Assembly: GCA_027487485.1 (NCBI GenBank)
Contig: JAIYDN010000012.1
Location: 124,001 to 188,000, forward strand
Source of the DNA: Planctomycetaceae bacterium
GTDB lineage: Bacteria > Planctomycetota > Planctomycetia > Pirellulales > Pirellulaceae
Direction: 5' to 3'
DNA length: 64,000 nt
Made by a program: the position numbers and the translations under genes
The notes under the pieces: generated by a model
Seen by the model: the letters and a program-made list of their open reading frames with translations, nothing else
Databases searched by the model: none
Told to the model about the DNA's origin: nothing
Shown here: one piece after another, positions 35,648 to 44,119 of the stretch
Layout: the number at the start of each line of letters is the position of its first letter
Position numbering within the stretch: position 1 is the stretch's first letter

Positions 35648-36403
35648 ATGAGCATTGCCTTACTCGATCCCGTCGAAACCACGTTGGAACCATCGAGTCG
35701 AATTGAGACACATGCTGGAGCCTCCTTTTTTTGTCATCGCCTGAAGATGCTCGCTGGAGGCGATCTGGTTGCGCCGCGAATTCTGGTTGCTGGATGTGGT
35801 GCGGGGCACGAAGCAGTCGCCATCCAACAATCGTTAGGAGGGCAGGTTGATGCCATCGATGTAGAGAATTTTGTTTCCGAGAAGCTGCAAAAGCATCCAA
35901 GCGTTCACTTTCAGATCGGAAGCGTTTGCGAACTTCCCTTCGAGAGCAATACCTTCGACGCTATTTTCTATCATCACGTGATCGAGCATGTTGACCGCCC
36001 ACAAGCAAGTTTGACCGATCTAGCCCGTGTGTTGAAACCGGAGGGCTGGCTGTTCGTCGGCACCCCAAACCGGCATCGACTGGCCAGTTCCGTTGGAGCC
36101 CATCAGCAATCCGAGTGGGACGCAACTTTCTCTAACAAGTTGGCGGACAATCTCCGCGATTGGAAGGACAGACTGACTGGCCGCTTTCGGAATGAGCTTG
36201 GGGCTCATGCCGGCTTTAGCCAGTCGGAACTGGATGCGATGCTTGCGAAAGAATTTGATCGAAGAATTTGGTTGACCGCGGATTACCTAAAATACAAGTA
36301 TTCCGCTGGGCGAATGGCGAGCCTCGTCTCCGTAGCGACGCATCCCGCGCTCCTTTGGTTTGCAGCTCCGTCGATCTATGCTTTTTGTACGCGACTGAAA
36401 TAA
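35648..36403 (+). CDS. SAM-dependent methyltransferase (class I)
   Basis: 251 residues. Motif I ILVAGCGAGHEAVAI, the acidic residue at the end of the second strand (VDAIDVE), motif II-like FDAIFYHHVIEHVDRP, and LKPEGWLFVGTPNRHR place it in the Methyltransf_11 group. The last 60 residues (RIWLTADYLKYKYSAGR) resemble methyltransferases acting on cell-surface or lipid-linked substrates, but this is a guess. Not in an operon; converges with a TPR gene. Confidence 0.87.
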   Translation: MSIALLDPVETTLEPSSRIETHAGASFFCHRLKMLAGGDLVAPRILVAGCGAGHEAVAIQQSLGGQVDAIDVENFVSEKLQKHPSVHFQIGSVCELPFESNTFDAIFYHHVIEHVDRPQASLTDLARVLKPEGWLFVGTPNRHRLASSVGAHQQSEWDATFSNKLADNLRDWKDRLTGRFRNELGAHAGFSQSELDAMLAKEFDRRIWLTADYLKYKYSAGRMASLVSVATHPALLWFAAPSIYAFCTRLK

Positions 36404-36438
36404 CGAACGGAGTGCGGAATATCCCTTGGGATGATCGC

Positions 36439-37578
36439 TTATCGTTTTGGTTGAACGAAGGCTGTCTTCTTTTGATACAGTCTGCCTCGCATTTGCAGTT
36501 CCGCCCGAAGCGTTGGGTCGGTGGTTGAACGCAGAGCGGCCGCAATGGAGTTCTGTGCAGCTTCGAAGTCGCCCGAGGTTGCTTGAGCCGCAGCAAGTAC
36601 ATCTAATACTTGAGCGCTAGGGCCTGCTGACGCCAATTGCACCGCACGCTTCGCGGTTTTTAGAGCCGCGTTACCGTTTCGATAGAAATCGTCAGGGCAG
36701 GTCGCCATCATCCAAGCGGCATTTTGAAGAGTTCTGACATTCTCATTGTCGAGCTGCATGGCTTGCTGATAGGCCTTAGAAGCTTCTTTCCATTTGCCCA
36801 ATGCTTGACAAGTGTCGGCGTATTCCGTCGCAGCATCCACGGACTGTGGCGCCAGGGTCATGGCTTTCTCATAGTCAGCAAGCGCTTCGTCGGTTTTCCC
36901 CATCGCGTAAAGCGTGTGTGCTCGTGCGCTGTATGCAGACGAATCATCCGCAGACAATTGGACGACTCGATTGTAATCGCCTAACGCAGCTTCAAGCTGA
37001 TTGGCCCGAAAGTAGAGTTCACCACGATTGAAATAGGCATTCGGGAAATTGGCATTCAGTCGAATGGTTTCCGAGAAGCTGGCGATCGCCTCTTCGGCTT
37101 TGCCTTGGATGGCATGAGTAATTCCGAGATTATGGTGAGCTCGCCAACGCGTTGCATCTAGCTGAATGGCGGTTTCGAAGTCTTTTCGGGCCATCGCATC
37201 CAACTTGGCGGCTTCCTCTAAATTCTGCTCCCGAACCATGAGCGCCGCCTGATCACTACGTGCTTCACCGCGGCGATTCATGCCCCAGCTCATCAAAGTT
37301 CTCGCGTACAAGCGATCTTCCTGAGGTCGCGTCGAATCCCCCAACACCGTCCGGCAAAACTCGATAATCGTCGAATAGTCCTGGATGGTCTTGGCCGACT
37401 CTGTTTTTCCATAAATCATTTCCAAGTCCGGAGCCACAACGGACTTTTCAGAGGCTTCTTCCAGGGGCAAAGGTTCCTGAGCTACGACAGACTGAGCCAG
37501 TAAACCCGTCAAAATGCATCCAAAAGCCCAGCGATATTTACTACTAAAGTGATTGTTCTGAGGTTGTGCCACTGACAT
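36439..37578 (-). CDS. Secreted TPR protein
   Basis: 379 residues. Signal peptide about 14-33 (YRWAFGCILTGLLAQSVVAQ). At least six TPR units between about 140 and 345: HHNLGITHAIQGKAEEAIAS, AYFNRGELYFRANQLEAALG, AYSARAHTLYAMGKTDEALA, AATEYADTCQALGKWKEASK and others. It probably acts as an interaction platform outside the cytoplasmic membrane. No enzymatic domain and no operon partner. Confidence 0.88.
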   Translation of the reverse strand: MSVAQPQNNHFSSKYRWAFGCILTGLLAQSVVAQEPLPLEEASEKSVVAPDLEMIYGKTESAKTIQDYSTIIEFCRTVLGDSTRPQEDRLYARTLMSWGMNRRGEARSDQAALMVREQNLEEAAKLDAMARKDFETAIQLDATRWRAHHNLGITHAIQGKAEEAIASFSETIRLNANFPNAYFNRGELYFRANQLEAALGDYNRVVQLSADDSSAYSARAHTLYAMGKTDEALADYEKAMTLAPQSVDAATEYADTCQALGKWKEASKAYQQAMQLDNENVRTLQNAAWMMATCPDDFYRNGNAALKTAKRAVQLASAGPSAQVLDVLAAAQATSGDFEAAQNSIAAALRSTTDPTLRAELQMRGRLYQKKTAFVQPKR

Positions 37579-37741
37579 TATGCCATTTCCATCCCATTTG
37601 TTGCGAAGTCTGTCCCGACCGGATCATAATTGTCTCTACTTGCATTTCGTATCGCAATAGAGATATGAGGCTGGTTTCTGTGGGTATTTGTGGTTTAATC
37701 ACAGAAAATCGTCGGATAAATCTTCTTTACCTGGAATTCGA

Positions 37742-38443
37742 ATGAACGTTAGCGACACCCTTGTCAGGGCATTACACCAAACTTTATTGCAGATTGCCGA
37801 GATAAAGTCCCAAATCGAGCGTGGCCCTCGACAAATCAAGGCTGCTCAAATCCAAGTCGATTCCGCAAAAGATGCTTTGCAAAAATGTCGCGACACCATT
37901 AAACAAAAAAGAATGGATGCTGACCGAAAGCAGTTGCAGCTTCGAGAACGCGAAGCAAAAATCCACGACTGGGAAGGAAAGATGAATTCCGCAACCAACA
38001 ATCGTGAATTTCAAGCGATTAAGGAACAGATTGCGGCCGACACTCAAGCCAACAATGTCCTTTCGGATGAGATTCTGGAGATTTTGGAGGAAAATGATAG
38101 CCTCCAGATTTCCTTGAAGGACTACGAAGAAAAATTGAAACTGATCGAAGCGGACAAAGTTAAAGTAGACAGCACCGTGGCTAAGCGAATCGCGACTTTA
38201 AAAGAGGAGCTGATTCGGGTCGAAGGAAATCTTGCAGGAACAGAAAAGCAACTTTCGACCGACTTCATGGTCGACTACAAAAGGCTGGTTTCCAGTCGCG
38301 GCGAGGATGCGATGGCCGCCTTGGACGATGCATCGTGTGGTGGATGCAACACGGGGCTAACCCCACGTATCTTAGACAAGCTTCGGATGGGACAACCGAC
38401 CCTTTGCCCCAGCTGTGGTCGATTGATTTATCGCCCTGAATAG
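37742..38443 (+). CDS. Coiled-coil protein with C4 zinc ribbon (CT398-like)
   Basis: 233 residues. Residues 10-190 form a long helical hairpin or coiled coil (heptads rich in E, K and L). The C-terminal C4 zinc ribbon has cysteines at 199, 202, 222 and 225 (CGGC and CPSC). This is the architecture of CT398/FlgN-like zinc ribbon proteins, proposed to work with secretion or nucleic-acid factors; the role is not established. ATG 37742 is used; the upstream frame to 37688 does not look conserved. Converges with the small secreted protein of the chemotaxis strand. Confidence 0.88.
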   Translation: MNVSDTLVRALHQTLLQIAEIKSQIERGPRQIKAAQIQVDSAKDALQKCRDTIKQKRMDADRKQLQLREREAKIHDWEGKMNSATNNREFQAIKEQIAADTQANNVLSDEILEILEENDSLQISLKDYEEKLKLIEADKVKVDSTVAKRIATLKEELIRVEGNLAGTEKQLSTDFMVDYKRLVSSRGEDAMAALDDASCGGCNTGLTPRILDKLRMGQPTLCPSCGRLIYRPE

Positions 38444-38466
38444 CCCGGAATAACGACTTCAGCTAC

Positions 38467-38802
38467 CTACTTCAGTGTCCATTGCGTATAAGCGTTTCGA
38501 TTGCCAAATTGCCGCGACCATTGCGGCGCTGGTTGCGACCCAAACCATCCGTACGCGTAGGCGTCGGTTGGTCTTGATTGCAGCTGAACAGCGGGACCTG
38601 CATGCTTGTTTGGCGTACGATGCAAAGGATGGCTTTTGGGTGGTGCTGGAAGAACGTGGTAGGTTGCGGGCGCCTTATATCCCCACATGGCATCCGTACT
38701 CGCCCCGTGCATTTGCCCGTCTTGCGCCGCAAGATTTCCGTCCAACGGAATCGCGATCAAAGCGATAACAAGCAACGCCCATTTTGTTTTCTGATTTGAC
38801 AT
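38467..38802 (-). CDS. Small secreted protein of a planctomycete type
   Basis: 111 residues: signal peptide WALLVIALIAIPLDGNLAAQ, then a Pro/His-rich stretch and the C-terminal pattern YAYGWFGSQPAPQWSRQFGNRNAYTQWT. I recall the YGxFG...W...YTQW pattern from numerous short secreted proteins in planctomycetes, of unknown function. It follows cheR by 32 bp on the same strand, so it may be co-transcribed with the chemotaxis genes. Confidence 0.75.
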   Translation of the reverse strand: MSNQKTKWALLVIALIAIPLDGNLAAQDGQMHGASTDAMWGYKAPATYHVLPAPPKSHPLHRTPNKHAGPAVQLQSRPTDAYAYGWFGSQPAPQWSRQFGNRNAYTQWTLK

Positions 38803-38834
38803 GACTTGCCCGTTGGTTCAATTCGACCGATGGT

Positions 38835-39830
38835 TCAGTTCGTTCGTCGCGGTGGAGTCGAGCTGGGAAGAAACGGCTTGCCCGAAGCCATGCCGGCAGC
38901 TCCAACTGCAGCGGGGCTTCGGTTAAGGCTGGACGTTGTTCCGGTGAACGCACTTGTTGGCAAAGTCGCTGCTGACGTGTTGCTACCTTGAGAGGCCGAT
39001 AAATTGGGTTGATAAAAGGTACTTTTGCAATGTGCCATCGCCTTGAATTCCGGCCCACAATCGAACAAGGACTCGGAAACCCCAACGAACAAGTAGCCAT
39101 ACCTTGGCATCAGTGGCAACATGCGGCGGAACAGATCGATCTTGACACGCTTTTCGAAATAAATCGCCACGTTTCTACAAAAAATGATATCGAACTGTTC
39201 TCGAAATGAAAAAGGGGCCAGCAGGTTCAATTGCTGGAATCGAATAAGTCGGTGAACTGAGTCCACGACTTGATAGCCCTCTTTCACCGACGCAAAGTAT
39301 TTCTTGATATGTTGGGGTGGCAATCCGCGTTCTACTTCCATTTTGGTGTAGCAACCCGAGCGACCGCGAGCTAACGCATCTTCGGAAATATCGGTTGCCA
39401 AAATGCGAATGTCCCAAAGGTGAAGATCAGGGATCATTTCATGCAAGACGATGCCGATCGAGCAGGCTTCTTGGCCAGTGCTGGCTGCGGCGGACCAAAT
39501 CCGAAGGGTTCGCTTCCCTTCCTTCATTTTCTCATCGATTAATTCGGGCAGCGCTTTAAACTGCAATGCCTCGAAAGGACTATTGTCGCGAAAGAAGAAT
39601 GTTTCGCGAGTCGTCATGGCTTCCACCAATGACTTGCGAATCACTTCTCCTGAAGGTGACTTGGCTTTTGCGATCAAGTCAAACGCGGTCGGCACGCCAT
39701 ACTGCTTCACGAGCGGTCCTAGTCGAGCTTCGATGAGATAGGCTTTGCTATCGTCAAGTGCGATGCCACAAAGTTGTTCGATGTAGTCGAAAATGACTTC
39801 GAACTGATTGGTCGTCGGTGACGGATTCAT
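38835..39830 (-). CDS. cheR: Chemotaxis protein methyltransferase CheR
   Basis: 331 residues. Methylates glutamates on the MCP using SAM. The N-terminal helical domain is followed by TTRETFFFRD, the SAM motif IWSAAASTGQEACSI, ILATDISEDALARGRSGCY, and IIFCRNVAIYF (the usual RNVLIYF). About 60 C-terminal residues are Ser/Thr/Ala-rich and unstructured, possibly a tether. One base separates its ATG from the stop of cheB, so the pair is translationally coupled. Together they set the receptor's adaptation level. Confidence 0.95.
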   Translation of the reverse strand: MNPSPTTNQFEVIFDYIEQLCGIALDDSKAYLIEARLGPLVKQYGVPTAFDLIAKAKSPSGEVIRKSLVEAMTTRETFFFRDNSPFEALQFKALPELIDEKMKEGKRTLRIWSAAASTGQEACSIGIVLHEMIPDLHLWDIRILATDISEDALARGRSGCYTKMEVERGLPPQHIKKYFASVKEGYQVVDSVHRLIRFQQLNLLAPFSFREQFDIIFCRNVAIYFEKRVKIDLFRRMLPLMPRYGYLFVGVSESLFDCGPEFKAMAHCKSTFYQPNLSASQGSNTSAATLPTSAFTGTTSSLNRSPAAVGAAGMASGKPFLPSSTPPRRTN

Positions 39831-39831
39831 G

Positions 39832-40965
39832 TTACTTCTTTACTAATTGTGCTATTCGAGCTGCAACCATGTCGAGAGCTAGGATCTCGTGCGCTAATCC
39901 ATTTTCTGCTATTTGTCGGGGCATGCCATAGACAACACAACTAGCTTCGTCCTGGGCGAGGATACGGGCCCCTAAGCCATGGAGCTTCTTGCAGCCTGCA
40001 AGACCATCACTTCCCATCCCGGTCATAATGATCGCGAGGGTATCGCGACCATAGCAAGAACCTACTGATTCAAACAAGTAGTCGACACTGGGCTTGCAAG
40101 CACCCACGGGTGGATCGTCGGTTACACGAATTTGAATGTTCGTAAGATTTCGTTCTACCTTCATTTGCTTCCCGCCAGGAGCAATGTAAATGTGATTCGC
40201 CTTTGCAATTTCACCATCAGTAGCTTCAGAAACGTTTAGTTTTGTGGCGTTGTTGAGATGCTCGGCGAGGCTTTTGGTGAAGACTGGCGGCATGTGTTGA
40301 ACAATGAATATCGGCACCCCCAGATCCACGGGCAATCCTTTGACCAGCGTTGTCAACGATTGAGGACCTCCTGTGGAAATGCCAATGCAAACGCACTTGG
40401 GATTATTGGAACCAACAAAAGCCCGTTCTTGGATCAAGCTTGGCTTTGGAGTCGTCGTCGCATTCCGTGTCCCTTGCGACACAGACGAAGCGGAGCTCAG
40501 GTCAGCGCCAGAAGATCGCAGCGGCCTTCTGGACTTTTTAAAGCGAATGGTTTGAAGCTGCTTGCTCAGCTGTAGTTCAAGATTGCGTTTGTTGGCAATC
40601 GAATCGGAACCGCTTGGCTTCAGGATCAAATCCAAGGCACCCATTCGAAGGGCCGAGAGCGTCTGATTGGCGCTTTCTAAGGTTTCCGAGCATACCATGA
40701 CCACTTCGCTATCGATCCCACGCTTTCGCAGTTCTTGAAGCGTAGATAGCCCATCGCGGCGTGGCATCTGAATATCGAGTGTGATCAAATCTGGCTTCAG
40801 TTTTTCAGCCATTCCAAGACAATCTTCGCCATCAAACGCGGAGCCAACCACATCAACATCTTCCAATGTCGAAAGGATTTCGGATATTGCACGACGGTAA
40901 AGCGCCGTGTCATCCGTGACAAGCACACGTAAGCGGTTCTGTTCTTTTGAGGCCAGGGCATTCAT
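39832..40965 (-). CDS. cheB: Chemotaxis response regulator methylesterase CheB
   Basis: 377 residues. The receiver domain (12-130) has the acidic pair D18/D19 and phosphoacceptor D64 (LITLDIQMPRRDG). A basic Ser/Thr-rich linker (about 140-180) leads to the esterase: CIGISTGGPQSL (Ser of the triad), IFIVQHMPPVFTKSLA (His) and TGMGSDGLAG (Asp). Removes methyl groups and deamidates glutamines on the MCP after phosphorylation by CheA. Lies 134 bp behind the MCP gene and one base before cheR. Confidence 0.96.
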   Translation of the reverse strand: MNALASKEQNRLRVLVTDDTALYRRAISEILSTLEDVDVVGSAFDGEDCLGMAEKLKPDLITLDIQMPRRDGLSTLQELRKRGIDSEVVMVCSETLESANQTLSALRMGALDLILKPSGSDSIANKRNLELQLSKQLQTIRFKKSRRPLRSSGADLSSASSVSQGTRNATTTPKPSLIQERAFVGSNNPKCVCIGISTGGPQSLTTLVKGLPVDLGVPIFIVQHMPPVFTKSLAEHLNNATKLNVSEATDGEIAKANHIYIAPGGKQMKVERNLTNIQIRVTDDPPVGACKPSVDYLFESVGSCYGRDTLAIIMTGMGSDGLAGCKKLHGLGARILAQDEASCVVYGMPRQIAENGLAHEILALDMVAARIAQLVKK

Positions 40966-41099
40966 GGAGATAGAAGTTGATTCAAGGGCGATTGGTGATT
41001 CGTATGACTGGCTATTGTCCCGTTGCGGAGCGACATGCGACTATGTCACACATCGCTCCTGCAAAGGACGTAAAACCCACGGTGGTTATCGACCATGCA

Positions 41100-43481
41100 C
41101 TAGGCATAGGTCTTGTCAGGACGGCTTTCCCGAGTTCGAAAACGCCCAATCAGTCCATTCATCTCTTCTGCAAGTTGGCTCAATCGGTTGCCAGCGTTCA
41201 GCGATTCATCGGCACCTTCCGCGGTTTGCATCAGGACGTTGTCCACACGTGCAATGTTTTGCGTGATTTCTCGGCTGGCCATGGCCGTTTCTGAAACCCC
41301 GCGAGCAACCGTTTCGGCAGCCGAGGCCGTGGTACTGACATTGTCGGAAATCTGACGCGTTGTAATGCTTTGCTCTTCAACAGCGGATGCAATGGTCCTT
41401 GATACTTCATTGACGTTGTTGATCACGTCGCTGATTTCGCGGATCGAGTCAACCGCTTGGCCTGTGGAGGACTGCATGGCTTCGATACGTGTTCGAATAT
41501 CATGCGTGGCTGCAGCTGTTTGCTTCGCTAGTTCTTTGACTTCTGTGGCCACAACCGCGAAGCCCTTACCTGCCTCGCCTGCCCTGGCTGCCTCGATGGT
41601 AGCGTTCAACGCAAGGAGATTGGTTTGTTCGGCAATGTCTTGAATCACCTCGATCACCTTGCCGATCGCGTTCGCTGCGTCGCCAAGATTAGAAATCTTG
41701 TTGTTGCTGACTTCAACCAGGCTTGCCGCTTCACCTGCAACAGTTGCACTCTTTTCAGCGTTCCGAGCGATTTCTCGAATGGTTTGATTCATTTCTTCGA
41801 CACTTGCGGCAACAGCCCGAATCGTATGGCTCATACCATCGGTGCTTTCAGAAACTTCTCGCATGTTCATCGACATTTGCTCTGCGGCAGCACTGACACT
41901 CGCCGATTGCTGCTTGCTGCTAGATACCCCGTCAGACAGTTGAGTTGCTGTCGTTTGCAGTTGGTTCGAGCTTGCGGCTAGTTGTTTTGCATTCGAAGAA
42001 ATCGTGACGATGACGTCATGAATTCGGTCAGCAAAGGCATTGAACCATTTCGCCAATTCACCCAATTCGTCAGCTCGGTTTTGGTCCAAGCGTCGTGTCA
42101 GATCCCCTTCTCCTTCTGCAATATCGCGGAGGGTGTTGATGGTTGCTTGGATTGGGCTAACAAGGCTCCGAACGATCCACCACGCAAAGGGTAGAACCAC
42201 CCCTGCGGAGACAAGTGTCAATGCCACTCCCCACAATAGTAGCGAATGTTGAGCCTGGTCGGTCGCTTCCGAAATCGAATCCGATGCGGCCAAAGCGGAC
42301 TCGGTCGACTCCTCGGTGACAACCACCCACTTCAACCCAAGAACATCGACTGGGGCAAAAGCCGCAATCGTTTCTGTGCCGAGGTAGTTGGTGTTCGAAA
42401 TGACACCTGTTTCCCCTTGGATCCCGGACTCAATGGCTTCCGAGGTCATTTTTCCCTTCGATGGATTCAGAAACGCGTTGACGATCGTTCTGTTGGCCTT
42501 ATCAAATTTGCTGTCTGATCGTGGTAGCCCATCGTGAGCCACTAGATAAGCTTCGCCCAACTCGCCAATGGTATCCCCAAGGTCCATCACATGATTGACG
42601 CGATCGATAGGCATTTGGATAGCAAGGACCCCAACACGTCGCTCCCCATCGAACACAGGGGCAGCAATAAATGACGCAGGCGCGTTGTAGGAAGGAAGAT
42701 ATGGGGCGAAATCAACAAGCACCGGTGCATCGTCTCGTCCTTGCGTATTGGCTTTCCGGAAGCACTCTGCCAGATTGGTTTGAGCATAAGGGCCGGACTC
42801 TAGATTGGTTGCGAAATCAACTTCCTTGAAGACGGAATAGACAATGTCTGCGGTTTCCGAATCGATGAGGAAAATGTCATAGAATCCATACTGCTCCAAG
42901 ACATCGCGAAGATAGGGGTGATTCGCTTTGTGAAAAGTATCGTACTTCGTATTGAATGGAGTATTGTCGAGTCTTTGCTTGCTTCCTAGCGGATTGGAAT
43001 TGCCAGAAATGAAGCTGGACTGAAGCCCGATCGCAGTGGGGCTGAGCCTGTTCACGATCTCGGCTTCATTGATATTCGAGCCATGATTATTTTTCGAAAA
43101 CTCAGATCGGAAGACCGATTGATAGTAAGTCAGAAGCGGTTGCTTTTCATCGTTGACTTCAGAACCGCTCAATTGTCGATCTGCAAGGAATGATCGGAAG
43201 CCTTGGTTGAAGCTTCGCGAGCTTGCGCCCATTTGTGGTGAACGAGCTAGGGATCGGATTTGGCGAGCGGCCTCTTGGAAATAATCGCCAACTTGCGATT
43301 TTTTCACATTGCAGATTGCGACTAATCGGTTCTCTGCCGATTCTTGCAATCCTGATATCGATCGATCGCGTACTTGGCTAGCCGCGTTTCGAGCGTTTTG
43401 ATAATTGACCACCCCAAGAACTACCATGGGTGCGATGCTGCAAGTCAAAAAAGAAACAAGTAGTTTTCCGCGAAGTTTCAT
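41100..43481 (-). CDS. Methyl-accepting chemotaxis protein
   Basis: 793 residues. TM1 about 7-28 ([18 protein letters not shown]), a large periplasmic sensor (about 30-400) of the double-Cache kind ([39 protein letters not shown]), TM2 about 410-432, HAMP (about 433-485; [26 protein letters not shown]) and the signalling domain. Its tip reads [20 protein letters not shown], the CheA/CheW contact. Helices on either side carry the methylation sites. No C-terminal CheR-binding pentapeptide is seen. The ligand is unknown; dCache often bind amino acids or organic acids. Confidence 0.95.
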   Translation of the reverse strand: MKLRGKLLVSFLTCSIAPMVVLGVVNYQNARNAASQVRDRSISGLQESAENRLVAICNVKKSQVGDYFQEAARQIRSLARSPQMGASSRSFNQGFRSFLADRQLSGSEVNDEKQPLLTYYQSVFRSEFSKNNHGSNINEAEIVNRLSPTAIGLQSSFISGNSNPLGSKQRLDNTPFNTKYDTFHKANHPYLRDVLEQYGFYDIFLIDSETADIVYSVFKEVDFATNLESGPYAQTNLAECFRKANTQGRDDAPVLVDFAPYLPSYNAPASFIAAPVFDGERRVGVLAIQMPIDRVNHVMDLGDTIGELGEAYLVAHDGLPRSDSKFDKANRTIVNAFLNPSKGKMTSEAIESGIQGETGVISNTNYLGTETIAAFAPVDVLGLKWVVVTEESTESALAASDSISEATDQAQHSLLLWGVALTLVSAGVVLPFAWWIVRSLVSPIQATINTLRDIAEGEGDLTRRLDQNRADELGELAKWFNAFADRIHDVIVTISSNAKQLAASSNQLQTTATQLSDGVSSSKQQSASVSAAAEQMSMNMREVSESTDGMSHTIRAVAASVEEMNQTIREIARNAEKSATVAGEAASLVEVSNNKISNLGDAANAIGKVIEVIQDIAEQTNLLALNATIEAARAGEAGKGFAVVATEVKELAKQTAAATHDIRTRIEAMQSSTGQAVDSIREISDVINNVNEVSRTIASAVEEQSITTRQISDNVSTTASAAETVARGVSETAMASREITQNIARVDNVLMQTAEGADESLNAGNRLSQLAEEMNGLIGRFRTRESRPDKTYA

Positions 43482-43556
43482 GTGTGCACGCTATTTTTAC
43501 AAGAGGAACCATTGAGTCAAAACGAAGAAATACGTTGAATTTGCAAGCTAACTTCG

Positions 43557-44024
43557 TTAGGCTGCGATTCGGATACCTGATAGGGACGCTGTTAGAATCT
43601 CTTTAGGATCTACGATCATTACCAGCGCCTGCTCGGTTTGATACACACCTCGAATGAGGCGCGCTTCACCAAGAGCAAGATTCGATGGTGGGGCAGTGAT
43701 TTGGTTTTGGTCGATTGTGAGGATGTCGGCAACGCCATCGACCCACAAGCCAAAGGTTTCGCCTTCGCATTTCAGTACCAAATTTCTGTTGCGATTGGTG
43801 ATTGGGCCTTTCGGTAAGCCCATCAAAATTCTCAAGTCAAGCATCGTTACGACCTCGCCTCTCAGGTTCATAACCCCTCGGACACATGGGTGGCCCAAAG
43901 GCACTCGCGTCAGCTCTTGATTCCGATTGATCTCCTGAACGCAACTAATGTCCAATCCAAGCAACGATTTGTCGCAATAGAAGGTTGTATATTGCTGAGG
44001 TCCTGAAGGTTTGCGATTCATCAT
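43557..44024 (-). CDS. cheW: Chemotaxis coupling protein CheW
   Basis: 155 residues. Single CheW domain: TTFYCDKSLLGLDISCVQEI, VPLGHPCVRGVMNLRGEVVTMLDLR, LVLKCEGETFGLWVDGVADIL. Bridges the receptor tip and CheA. Two adjacent ATGs (44024, 44021) are equally possible. It sits between cheA (95 bp) and the MCP (75 bp), the standard order. Confidence 0.95.
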   Translation of the reverse strand: MMNRKPSGPQQYTTFYCDKSLLGLDISCVQEINRNQELTRVPLGHPCVRGVMNLRGEVVTMLDLRILMGLPKGPITNRNRNLVLKCEGETFGLWVDGVADILTIDQNQITAPPSNLALGEARLIRGVYQTEQALVMIVDPKEILTASLSGIRIAA

Positions 44025-44119
44025 ATAAATACTCAGTTGTGTCGAAATATCTTTTATTTTGGAATTGTCTAGGCGTTGGGGCGTGACAGGTTATCAATCG
44101 ATTACTTGTTCATCAGTCT

